Assembly: GCA_028023455.1 (NCBI GenBank)
Contig: JAQFVV010012394.1
Span: forward strand, 31,156,885 to 31,220,884
Source of the DNA: Epiperipatus broadwayi
Taxonomy: Eukaryota > Onychophora > Udeonychophora > Euonychophora > Peripatidae
DNA length: 64,000 nucleotides
Direction of reading: 5' to 3'
Below, piece after piece: positions 32,316 to 43,146 of the stretch; position 1 is the first letter of the stretch, and each line of letters opens with the position of its first letter. The position numbers and the translations under genes are program-made. The notes below the pieces were generated by a model that searched no databases, was not told the DNA's origin, and saw only the letters and a list, made by a program, of their open reading frames with translations.

Positions 32316-34265
32316 TTAATTTAAAGGACTAGTCTTAGGCCTAGCCCCTAGCATTTTCACAGGTGTATTCTGTGATATGCTGACAGGATAACTTCCTGCT
32401 GCACATGCACCCTTTTCTGCTCTATCATAACCTTTGGGATTAGCCCTGTTTGTATTTACTGGTGCTAAAGACTTGGCATATTTAGTGCCTCTATAATACC
32501 TATCATTTCTATTATCTAAGGCCCTTCTATTTCTATAATATTTAATGGGAGAAACATTGTAAGTAGGATCATTTCTGTGGTATTTGTGACCACTTCCTGT
32601 AGGTGCTTCACTTGCCTCAAGTGATCCAAGTATATCGGACACCTCTTCAACAGTATGCCTATCGGCAGCAATCAGAGTTTGCTCAATATGGCGTGGCAGG
32701 TTTCTCCTAATGATACGAATTATTTGGTTTTCCGACAACGGATATGCGGTCAGCATTTTCAATTTTGCTGTCTGCATCTGGAAAAATTGAGTCAAGCTAC
32801 CCTTGCTAATACTATATTTATCTTGGTTAATCTGGTGCCTAATGTTATCCTGTTTGTCTTCCCCCCAAAAACTATTCAACAATACATATTTAAAATCCCC
32901 ATATGTTTCGGGCTTATTAAACAAGGACTTCCACCAATGTTTGGCAGATGCACTCAAATGATTACTAGCCACCGACAATTTTTCCATCTCACTTAATCTA
33001 CTTAATGAGAATAGCTCTTCCAGTGCGCTTAGATACTCTATGGGGTTTTCATCATAATCACCCTTGAAGACTTTGAGTTGGATAAACCTTGCTATGTTTC
33101 CATCTATCCTTTCTCTCTTAATTTCTTCTGGACTATGTATTAATTTATTATTCTCATCCCCATACATTGATGGTATATCATGATCACTTCTATTTAACTT
33201 ATTTTCTGTGGTCAAATATTGATATGGTTTATCCATTAGACTATCATTACCTTTTACCATAGTATCCTTTATTCCTACTACTTTATCTTCCAACATTATA
33301 GATATCCTATGATTGAGATTTATTTCCTGTTCCTCCAAATGCCTATTTATTTCTTGTTTCAGTATCTTGCTATTATCTTTAATTTCATTATAAACCTCTT
33401 CTTGATTTTTAGCATAATTTTCTAACTGTTGCAATGATGATTGGTGACTATCTAGTCTATCCTTTAAATCGTCTAACTCTCTTGCCTTCACTTGCTCAAT
33501 GTTGCTTAACTCTTCTTGGACACCTAGTAGACTATTCTGCGATTCTTTACACACTTTCTGTAATTTCTTTATTTCATTATCAGCCTTGTTATGTTTCTTG
33601 CATACCTCTTTATATTCAACTTTCATCTGGCTTTGAAGATCCTTAACCTCTAGCTTAAGATTGTTTACTTCTACTTTTGAAGCCTCTTGACCATCCTTGT
33701 AAGCTTTCTCAAATTTTGTGTACTTTTTCTCTAATTCTTTGTGCCCAACTTTACAATTTTTAACTTCCTCACTCAAGTTTTCAAATCTATTTTCTAATCT
33801 TTCTTGTGATTTATTTAACTGGTCCATTGACTCATCAAATCTGCTATCACATTTACTATCAGATTTTTTTAACTGAGCATCTAAGTCATATTTAAATTCC
33901 TCAAACTTGGCATTAGTAGCATTTAGCTCGATTTTGCACAAGCCAATTTTAATATTTACCTCCTCTCTAAGTTCTTTATTTTCTTTAATCATATCACCCA
34001 GTTTATTATTCATGTCTTCTCTTAACATTTGATTATCTCTACTCATGTCACTAAATTTATTATTTATTTCACTACTTATATCTTCTCTTAACTTATTATT
34101 ATCTCTGCTCATGTCACTAAGTTTATTATTTATTTCACTATTCATATCACAAAATTTTTTATTTATATCACTTTTCATATCACCCATCTTTTCCATTAAT
34201 TCTTTCAGAATTGGATACAAATCTCCTTCAGGTTTTGATAATTTTTCTTTCTTATTGCTTTCCAT
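32316..34265 (-). CDS. Gypsy Gag: N-terminal coiled coil plus capsid domain
   Basis: 649 codons from a clear ATG (MESNKKEK) after an A-rich leader. Residues 1 to about 330 are a long charged coiled coil with repeated NNKLSDMSRDN-type units. About 390-560 is a capsid domain (FKGDYDENPIEYL, NHLSASAKHWWKSLF, NLPRHIEQTLIAADR). The tail is basic with RYYR and no CCHC knuckle. It is intact, unlike pol. The close match to the gag-only element's capsid block links the two families. Gag in this class assembles cytoplasmic particles that package the RNA. Confidence 0.88.
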   Translation of the reverse strand: MESNKKEKLSKPEGDLYPILKELMEKMGDMKSDINKKFCDMNSEINNKLSDMSRDNNKLREDISSEINNKFSDMSRDNQMLREDMNNKLGDMIKENKELREEVNIKIGLCKIELNATNAKFEEFKYDLDAQLKKSDSKCDSRFDESMDQLNKSQERLENRFENLSEEVKNCKVGHKELEKKYTKFEKAYKDGQEASKVEVNNLKLEVKDLQSQMKVEYKEVCKKHNKADNEIKKLQKVCKESQNSLLGVQEELSNIEQVKARELDDLKDRLDSHQSSLQQLENYAKNQEEVYNEIKDNSKILKQEINRHLEEQEINLNHRISIMLEDKVVGIKDTMVKGNDSLMDKPYQYLTTENKLNRSDHDIPSMYGDENNKLIHSPEEIKRERIDGNIARFIQLKVFKGDYDENPIEYLSALEELFSLSRLSEMEKLSVASNHLSASAKHWWKSLFNKPETYGDFKYVLLNSFWGEDKQDNIRHQINQDKYSISKGSLTQFFQMQTAKLKMLTAYPLSENQIIRIIRRNLPRHIEQTLIAADRHTVEEVSDILGSLEASEAPTGSGHKYHRNDPTYNVSPIKYYRNRRALDNRNDRYYRGTKYAKSLAPVNTNRANPKGYDRAEKGACAAGSYPVSISQNTPVKMLGARPKTSPLN

Positions 34266-34618
34266 TTTTTTTATTTTCTATTTATGTCAAATATTTATCT
34301 CTATTTTAAATAAATTGCGAAATACTTTACTTTTATTTATTCTTACATAAAACATATCTACCCATTCAATCCTACAGCTGCGAATAAAAATCCCCAAAGA
34401 ACGACAACAACAAATATTCTAATATCTTATTTAAACCTATGATATAATATAATCAGCTATATAACTCCACCAATGCATATAAAAATAATACCATGTTTTA
34501 GCATCTATATGAGACTCAAACTTGGGTCTTTAATTGGTTATTTCGGCCCGAGTTGGCGCGCCATTTTGTAACCGTCAGAATTGTTGAATGCTGTATTCCA
34601 TTTAAATTGAAGAAAGAA

Positions 34619-34638
34619 GGCCCAAAATGTTGGTGCCA
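34619..34638 (-). other. Candidate gypsy primer-binding site
   Basis: The minus strand reads TGGCACCAACATTTTGGGCC just inside a GTTACA end, similar to tRNA-Lys-type sites but with several mismatches. A second candidate, TGGCGCGCCAACTCGGGC, lies at 34546-34563 and is also preceded by GGTTACA. Confidence 0.4.
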
Positions 34639-34656
34639 ATTTGTAACTGATTGAAT

Positions 34657-37493
34657 TTATGGATGACGGTGATGGTTAGGATGATCAACCTGATCTGATA
34701 AAAATCTAATAATCTAATTTAAATTAATCTGGTCTAGCTCAATCGGGTCGCCGTTATGTAATAAACCATCACAAAGCACAAATAATCTCTCTTAAAGTTT
34801 AATTTACTTAAGTTATATGTGAAATGAAGGAATAATGAGACTATCTGCTCCAGACATCAACAAATCCATCACAATTACAACATAAATTGCAAAGAGCAGT
34901 GAAACCAACTACTATTGCCCTAAACAATAATATAGGATTAGGCTAACTACTTGATTGGCAATCTAATCAAAATCAAATCCAATTAATAACTAAAACAGAT
35001 TCCAATATATATTTTATTAGCCTGTTACTGTTATAGTAATTTAAATCTACTTTATTATTTAAAGATGCTGCCTTTTTAACTTAATGGATAAGCTTCTAAG
35101 TATCTGTAATAGTACTTTACAAAACATTTGTTTGCATATAGACATTATTTAAATATCAAAACAAAATAATACTTGAACCCAAATATATATATATATCTAT
35201 CTTAATAAACGCTAAATAGAAAGATAAACACTCGTGTTAATAAGCGATATATATTTCTTTCTACTTCAATCTCTACTTAATAATTTTCTGTGGGCATCAA
35301 CTGGTTTTATTATAATTTTATAAACACTTTGAAAATTTATGCACTCACTTAAATGTTTAAACAAATTAATATACGTCTATGGTTTACTAAGAAGTTACAA
35401 AATAATTTATAAATAATTTATAAATATCTTCCAATAAAGTGCTGCTTAATTAGTGCTTCGTTTATGTTTTTAAAATAGAATACTTCACTGGAGTTTAATA
35501 TCAACACTCTATTAGCTCATCTCTAACTCTACAATGTCCAACCACATTACATAAAAGACATATTGAGCTTCTATTGGATGTTTATTCACATGTGAGTATT
35601 AATACAATTTGTTTGAAATTTTAAACAATTGAATAAAAATTTGACCGGCAACAATTAAAACATATGATTATAATTGATATTTATACAAATCAAAACAATA
35701 TTCAATTAAATCGGTCAATGAAGTTTATTCGCTTCATTTTATAGGAGTTTAAGAAAAATATCCAAGATGAATTATTCTGAACCAAACGATAAAGTATAAT
35801 CTATTTAGATTTTTATGACGGAATCAGACAAACATGAAATGATTGACTTTGTAATATTAACTAAGATAAATGAGAATATGTATATATAATATTCGAATGC
35901 AAATACAAATATAAAATTCATATGGAAACAAAATAAAATACTAATAAGCAAAACATACCTTATCTTATATTCCAATTCGCTTGCCAAGCTGAGTTTGAAT
36001 CTTGTTACTTAAATAGCTACACCGTCTTATACAATCCAAATAAAACAAAATAATTAAACTAGTCTTGATATTTAAATTAACTCAATTTATTAGATTATAG
36101 AAAAGAAAATTGGCAATATTAATGATAAAATACATCGGAAATGACCTTATATTTTAGATTGGTTGACTAAATAAAAATGATCAAATTGCTATGTGTATCT
36201 CTGAATATGTTGCGATAACAATAACGACAAAAAAAAAATGAATGAGTAAATGACGGGAAAGGCTTTTGGATATTTTACTAAAAAAAAAATTTACATATAA
36301 CTGATACCAAAAAAAATGTGAAATAGGAGGGTATCAAAATCTATTTGTTTATCAAAATAATAACGGATAAATGAATATGAAATAATAAATATATTTGAGT
36401 CTTTCCGATCATCTTCATTTAATAAATTATATTACTTTTAGAGATAATAAAAAAAATCATTCCCTTTTATTACATATAAAAAAAATTAATACACGCACAT
36501 TTTATATATAAAAAAAAATCATACCATATATATATATGAGTCTGTTCGTTCACTATTTATTGGCCCATTGATTGACTTCAGTTCTTATGGTGTAAAGAGA
36601 AGTTTCTTTGTCAGAAATAATAATCGCAAACTTTATAAGGCTTCACTAAAAGTTTTCTTTTTCTGTCCGAAGAGGTGAGTGCACTTTGATTATCCCTTTT
36701 ATGATGTGAATTGATCCAGTGGGTTCCTGTTCCTTTAATCGTGAGACGATGTTTACGCAAATCCATTTTTTTTTTATAAAGCATTTTCCTTTACCTCATA
36801 GGTTTTTTTTTTTTTTACTTTGCTGCCGCTTTCCCCGGAAACCTTTCGCAACTGCCCTCTAAATGATTGAACGGGCAGATAATTCCACTATTTTTCCATG
36901 TTTTATGGTTTTACACACAAAAAAAAAATATTGAAAAAAACTTTATTTGTTAAGACAGAAAATATGTCTGTCCTTGACTATAGCAAAAGGATGAAGAAGA
37001 TCCTGTTATATTCTGTCGCGTCTTTTTTATATGTTCTCTTTCTGACGTTTTTCGTATCTTGACGACCATTCAATATTACTCAATTAAAAACTCAATTCTA
37101 TCAATTTTCTTATAGTGGTTTTTGCGCGGTTTTGGGGTAAGTTTGGAGAAAAAGATACATGAAAATTAAATCCAAATTCGATTACAATTTTTTTATTATT
37201 TACAAACCAAAATATAAAATTGATATAATAACCTTTTAAATTATTGATAAACATCAATGATTTACACATATCTATATTTTTTAATAATAATATTTTTTTT
37301 AAATTAATTTATAAACAAGTATACACAACATAAAAAACATTGAACTGTATGTAATAATGTTACTATGGTGACTGCATTCATATATGAAATATTTAAAATA
37401 ATATCGATCCTATTTAGTTAAACTTATATTGTACTGAATTGTTTATTATTATTTTTTTTTATATATATACCTGGATCATCAATTTGAACATTC

Positions 37494-37495
<2 letters not shown>
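34657..37495. other. Interval probably including part of the gypsy 5' LTR; otherwise anonymous
   Basis: The stretch right of 34641 should begin the gypsy 5' LTR, but without a second copy its far end cannot be set. No ORF with recognisable domains. 36540-37060 is less AT-rich than its surroundings, has several CpGs and a strong donor-like GAG/GTGAGT near 36672. Confidence 0.4.

Positions 37496-37590
<95 letters not shown>
37496..37590. repeat. (TA)n microsatellite
   Basis: About 47 uninterrupted TA units. Confidence 0.97.
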
Positions 37591-37592
<2 letters not shown>

Positions 37593-38087
37593 ATTTCAAG
37601 TATGTGAATTTTTCATTACTTATTATTTAAAGTTTTGGACATTATTATATAAAAATTTTATTTAATCAGTTAAAATGTTATACTACCAAAACTACTCTAT
37701 TAACTAATACTGGTTTTCTCATTTTAAAACCCATAAAATAGCTATTTTAATATATTGTGACAGTATATACAGCTTTTTAAACTGTATATAGTTGATCAAA
37801 TTAAAATTATCTTATATAAAAAAAATCTTCAGTAAGTTTTAAATACTTAATTAAAAGACAGCTAAATTTAGTAAGAAATATATTCAAAATTATTATATAT
37901 TTAGAGATTTATTAAATATAATAAAAATGAAATTTCTGTATATTTGTTACTTACTAACTCAAGAAATATTGTATCAATCTTGACGAATTTTGTATGATTT
38001 CCTTTCTTTTGTTTTTTTGAAAATTACATAAGCTATGAATTTTGTTTTATGGTATTTAATTGTTTTAAAAACTTTCATAATTTCCAG

Positions 38088-38251
38088 CACAAAAATATGT
38101 TGGAATCATCATTATATTTTAATGATGTCATAAAACTTGAAAATAGACCAGCATTAGGTAAAAGATTACAGATGTTGAAAGATATTGTGATGTGCACATT
38201 GAAATATGTACTAGAGAAAATGGAGAGAATTATAGGTTTCGGTAAAGCAAG
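38088..38251 (+). other. Exon-like coding block, unknown protein
   Basis: The 164-bp stretch is preceded by a pyrimidine-rich ATAATTTCCAG acceptor and followed by AAG/GTAAAA, a good donor. It is open in one frame, with exon phase 0 in and 2 out. The translation starts HKNMLESSLYFND and includes NRPALGKRLQML, with balanced composition unlike the surrounding AT-driven frames. The sequence around its acceptor recurs in decayed form near 38510-38550, so it could also belong to a repeat. No family recognised and no neighbouring exon found. Confidence 0.35.
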
Positions 38252-38691
38252 GTAAAATTTAATTTCGTAAATATATTTTAAATTAATTAATATTCTTTGC
38301 ACCACATATTTAAAATAAAATCCTAAATATTAATGTTATATTTTTTGTGATATTACTGTAGATGATGCATGTATTATTATTTGCAATACAAAAATGTGTT
38401 AAAATCATAGTCATTTTCATGTAAATATTATGCAAATACATAAGACATGACAACACTACTTAGTGCATCAATCTCGATGAATTTTGCATGCTTTTTAAAT
38501 TTTTTTTAATGTAGTTAATTGTTTTAAAAACTTTTGTAATTTACAGAATAAAAATGCATTATAGCAAGTAAAAACAAATAATGAAAATTTTTATACTACT
38601 GAATTTGATCAATTTTTACACTTTCAGTTTAAATATATTTAACATGCTGCTATGGTATGAATGGAATTTAATTAATTTACCTATTTCATCA

Positions 38692-39281
38692 AAAAAGTTA
38701 ATAACTACAAATACTTTGGTCAGATTATTACTACAGATAGAAGCGTAATGGATAAAATAAATCATAGAATTAAACTTGGTTGGAGTGCTTTTGGTAGAAA
38801 TAACCTGATACTAAAATAAAATATGACTATGTGTTTAAAAAGAAATGTTTTTAATAAATGTGTTTTACTAGTTCTTACTTATGGATCTGAGACTTGAACA
38901 CCTAATATAAGAGCAATCCAGAGACTTCAGATCACTCAAATAAGTATGAAGAGTTGCATGTTATGAGTAATAAGAAGAGTTCAAAAAGATAATATGGGTA
39001 AGAGAACAAATGGTGTTACTGACACCATTGAAAGAATTTAAAAAAAGAAGTGGAATTGGGCTGGACATATGGCTAGAAGAGATAAATAGATGGACACTTG
39101 AAGTCTTATATTGGATTCCAAGAGATTGTAAAAGACCCAGAAAGGGACAACATGTAATATGACTGGATGAAGTAAGAAAGTATGTAGAGATGATGTGGAG
39201 GAATCAGATAAGATTGATTAAAGTGGAGAGACATTCATTCTGCAGTGAATTGATAATCATTGACAATGATAGTGATGGTGA
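38692..39281 (+). mobile_element. 5'-truncated RTE copy (about 590 bp)
   Basis: It matches the full RTE from the NSYKYLGQII block (near 5535) to the tail, with many stops and small indels. It ends in GACAATGATAGTGATGGTGA before unrelated sequence, a decayed version of the family's GATG tail. Confidence 0.88.
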
Positions 39282-39827
39282 TTTAATAAAGAATTTTAAA
39301 ATGCAAGTATTCAAATTAAAATTATTTTTATTTGACATAACTCATTGCTTATAAAAGTGAAATAGTCATTTTTAACTGATGTTGAAAACACATGTATTAC
39401 ATGGAAATCTTATTTCAATATATTTTAAACATCAAATACATTATAGTATTTTAAGACTAAAGCTACAATACAAAGAATTCAAAAATATTAATCCTTTATC
39501 ATTTATCTGTAATTTATTAAATCTATTGTATACATAAATTTAAAAGTTGATATATTTGTTATTGAATAACTCAACAAATATTGCACCCAATTTTGATGGT
39601 CTTGCAATTTTTTTTTTTTTTTTTGCTTTTTGATAATTTTTTACCAAGCTAATATATTGAAATTGTATTTTTTGTTTTAAATTTTATATTTTAATATATT
39701 ATTTAATGAAAGTCTGTGGGTGTATGCGAGTCCATAAGCTTATATGTCCACACATTACATGAGAATATTTATTTTAAATAGTCATTTTAATAGTTAAATT
39801 GCTTTAAGAAAATGGAACTTTTACATT

Positions 39828-39828
39828 A

Positions 39829-39907
<79 letters not shown>

Positions 39908-40100
39908 GCTGCTGCTACTGCTTCTGCTGCTGCTGCTGCTACTGCTACTGCTATTGCTACTGTTACTACTACTACTACTACTACTACTATTATTATTATT
40001 ATTATTATTTATTATTATTGTTATTATTAGTAGTAGTAGTAGTAGTATCAGTACTTAGTAGTAGTAGTAGTAGTAGCAGCAGTAGTTGTAATAGTAGTTA
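39828..40100. repeat. Compound trinucleotide repeat (ACT)n-(GCT)n-(ATT)n-(AGT)n
   Basis: ACT repeats to about 39907, mixed GCT/ACT to 39987, ATT to about 40028, then AGT repeats to about 40100. The ACT and AGT parts are complementary and can pair into a large hairpin. The poly-Thr frame over it is not a gene. Confidence 0.95.
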
Positions 40101-40677
40101 ATGCGAATGCTATAAGAGAAAGATCACATGATGGTAATAAACTAATGAAAGGGGAGAGAAGAGTAAATTAGAATAATCTTTGTGATGCATGCAAGATTGA
40201 AATGATAACAATAGACCAATTATATTCAGTTGAGTGTAAAATGGTTTGTGTCAAAATTGTGAGGGCAGTAATTTGATACTTATCTATTAAAGAGTAATAA
40301 TTGGCTATCTATATATACTGGGCAATGATAAAGATATGTATATGAGATTGTGATCTGAGGCAACTTATGAGCATGGGTTCACCACAAAATGTGCATCTTG
40401 GTGATCATGCAATTTTTTAACATGGCTTTGGTTATATGTTTATGGTTACACCTCTCCACAAGGTGTTAAATGTGAATAGAAACTTTACCTTGCATGAGAG
40501 TGATGTAGTGAAAATTACACTACAGAAATATTATTCATTAAGTGAATAATCTCTAGTCTAATGAATGACTCACAAAAGTTACCTCACTGATGTTTGGAAT
40601 TCTTTACCTATAAAATATCTCCGCTATTTTTTATCAAGCTGAATTTCAACTACCTCCAAGTCATAAAATGTTGTCAA

Positions 40678-40758
40678 GCATCGGTGGTCGAGAGGTCAGC
40701 GACAGCTGCTTTACAAGCAGTTGTCCCGGGTTAGTGGGTTCGCTTCCCGGCTGATGCT
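40678..40758 (+). tRNA. tRNA-like sequence, anticodon UAC, with 8 extra nt near the T arm (probable pseudogene)
   Basis: Acceptor GCATCGG/CTGATGC (7 pairs, one G-T), D arm GTCG/CGAC, anticodon arm GCTGC/GCAGT with loop TTTACAA (UAC, Val, at 40712-40714) all fold well. Between the anticodon arm and the T loop there are 12 nt instead of 4-5. A normal T arm CCGGG/CCCGG forms only if TTAGTGGG is looped out; otherwise the 49-65 pair is mismatched. Box B is GGTTCGCTTCC. The discriminator would be T and no TTTT terminator follows nearby. It could be a tRNA pseudogene, a SINE head or an unusual long-variable-arm tRNA. Confidence 0.5.
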
Positions 40759-40759
40759 A

Positions 40760-41823
40760 TGACGCATGAGAAAAAAAGCCATATAAAATGTTACATAACA
40801 GCTTTATATAGATGAATTAAACAATATTTTACCTTTCTGAAAAGCTAATAAATATAATAGCAATTTACAATAAAGTTTTATCATTTCATTATTATAAAAG
40901 TTTCACATAAAAGTGAAAAAAGACGTTACGTAAAGCAACAGTCATCGAAAATACACTTCGACTAATTTGTATTTTAGTAACTTGCAAGGAAAATATAATA
41001 TAAAAGATAAATGCTAATCCACTAAACAAATATTTATGATATTTAAACAATTTTCCGCTCATTCTTGAAATATTTATTGAAAAGATAAAATTGTTTTACC
41101 AAAATCATAAAAGTTTTTATAAATATCTTTTACTAATTTGAAATTTTTTATATGGCAGAGAAAAGAGAACTAAAGTTCTTTTAATATTTAAATTTAAAAA
41201 TGTTTTTAAAAAAAAAACAAAAGTTCTTCGCTGCATTTAAAAAATAAAATATATATTTTTTGTTTTGTTTAAACATTGAAATATTTTACCTTTTCTAATG
41301 GTAATCATGATATTATAAAACTCATTGTTGGAAAAGATAAAACTGTAAGTACTGATATGTAAAATTACTCCAGAAAATAAACAGCGAATTAATGATGCAG
41401 AAAATATATAAAACTTACTGAAATAGCAACACGCAAATTTACAAGTTAATGAAAGATATTTTATGCAGATTAGCCAAAGTAATAAAAGAGCCTGCAGAAG
41501 AATTAAGCAGTATACAAGAGGAAAAGTGTTGTCAGTGAATCTAGCAGATATGCAAAGTTGTCAAGTAAAAAGTAAAGCGCAAAGCAATGCAGAAAGAAAA
41601 ACAGAAGTAAACCCATAATAAAGAAGAGCTCTAGCCAAGAATCTATTTGGACTATCTTTAGTATAATGTAGTGTGAGCAATAAGGTGCATACAGGAAGTA
41701 AAATTATACAATTAACGAGACTTTACATATGTTAATCTCTAAGGAGATAATGTTCTTTGTGGAAATCTAAGTGATCTTATTTTTAACTAGAAAACTAGCA
41801 AGTTGAATCACTAATATTAGGAA
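40760..41823. other. Anonymous AT-rich interval
   Basis: No gene, repeat boundary or coding domain seen. Confidence 0.6.
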
Positions 41824-41838
41824 TTGTTGTTGTTGTTG

Positions 41839-41918
<80 letters not shown>

Positions 41919-41937
41919 GTTGTTGTTATTATTGTTG

Positions 41938-41972
<35 letters not shown>
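41824..41972. repeat. (TTG)n/(TTA)n trinucleotide array
   Basis: TTG units, then a long TTA run with TTG interruptions near 41918-41941. Confidence 0.95.
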
Positions 41973-42010
41973 TCAGAGTAAATAAGCTCTTAAAGTTTTA
42001 TAAAAACATT

Positions 42011-42632
42011 TGTTGTTTTTATTTGGCCCTGAATATATTAAATATATTATATAGCACTTTATAGTCAGGTGATTAATATATTTATTATGTTCAAATATAT
42101 ACAATACAATATATACAAATGAATATTTACAAGTTTAATATTGGAGTTTAACCTAAACTCTGTGTTCTGCCTGCCTCTTCCAGCCACATCTGATGCCTTG
42201 CCTCATGGGTAGGGTCTATGACTCTTCCAGCTATTCAAGGCAGCTTGCCTCGAGCTGAGAGTGGTCTTAGCAGCATCTGGTCTCTGTGGGACTTGCCTAG
42301 CTGTGTAGACAAAATAGCATAGTGCTATCAAAGAGAATACTTGCTGCTGTTTAGGTTAGCAGAGCTTCCCTGGGAAAACACAAAGAGTCTTTTCAGGTTA
42401 GACACATTCTTCCTTGATCCTCACAAAAGGTTGGATATTTATACCCAAATCCCTGACCTTATTGAAAATCTTTGGATTCAGCAAGCATCATTGCTTATTG
42501 GCCTGTAATAATCATTGGCTATGTTGTTATCTATACATCAGCCTATTTGCCTGTGGCAAAAAATGCTTAATCTGATCAGATAAGGAGGCATCTGGAATAG
42601 TCTACTTCTGAGAGAAGGGAGGACTATAACAC
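42011..42632 (-). repeat. Possible solo LTR
   Basis: A less AT-rich block bounded by TGTTG on the plus strand at 42011 and ATAACA near 42631. On the minus strand it has TATAAATA near 42435 and AATAAA near 42090, a plausible promoter and poly(A) order. No second copy in the window and no clean target duplication, so this is a suggestion only. Confidence 0.3.
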
Positions 42633-43116
42633 ACATATATATTAATGGTCCAGATTTTCCATCAGAAGATGGTGAACACATCTAACTATGTTCAGACCTA
42701 GGGTCTTCAGGAAGGATGCTGTGATTGACCTGATGAAGTACCTAACTAATGATCATGTCTACCTCTACTCTAAGTGTAATCATTAAATTCAAACACACAT
42801 CCCTCTTTCAGATTCCATTACACCTCAGAAATCAAGCCCAGAGAGAATGTCAACCTCGACTCTCTTCAGAGTTGAATTTATTCTAGACAGCAAGCACTGT
42901 ACCACTACATAAATTCTAATTGAACGAGAAACTCATCAAACTATACTATTATGCTATGAAGTAAAAGAACGTGTGTATGTGAGTGCATATATATCCAGTT
43001 ACGAATTGATGGATGGATAAATAATTCTGACAAACTAGAGACCATTTAATGAAAATTAATTGAACATGATTTATTTGACTAATAAAATGAAAATTCCAAC
43101 ATTTCTCAACATGATT

Positions 43117-43146
43117 ACACACACACACACACATATATATATATAA
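43117..43146. repeat. (AC)n(AT)n microsatellite
   Basis: A short AC run then AT run, immediately left of the 409-bp unit array. Confidence 0.9.

Larger units (their letters stand above)
29050..34656 (-). mobile_element. Ty3/gypsy retrotransposon with broken pol, 3' LTR not found
   Basis: On the minus strand, from 34265 down: gag, protease, RT, RNase H, integrase, the Ty3/gypsy order. Frameshifts interrupt protease, the protease-RT link and the RT thumb, so it is not autonomous as read. A primer-site-like sequence precedes gag (34619-34638) next to a TTACA-type LTR end, suggesting a 5' LTR to the right of 34641. I could not find its partner between 28.5 and 29.05 kb and see no purine tract after integrase, so the 3' end is probably truncated or rearranged. 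Confidence 0.92.

Noticed and set aside
39812-40030. Poly-Thr/Ala open frame
   Set aside because: Translation of the ACT/GCT repeat.
40678-40758. Functional tRNA-Val gene
   Set aside because: Extra 8 nt near the T arm, unusual discriminator base and no TTTT terminator; kept as tRNA-like only.
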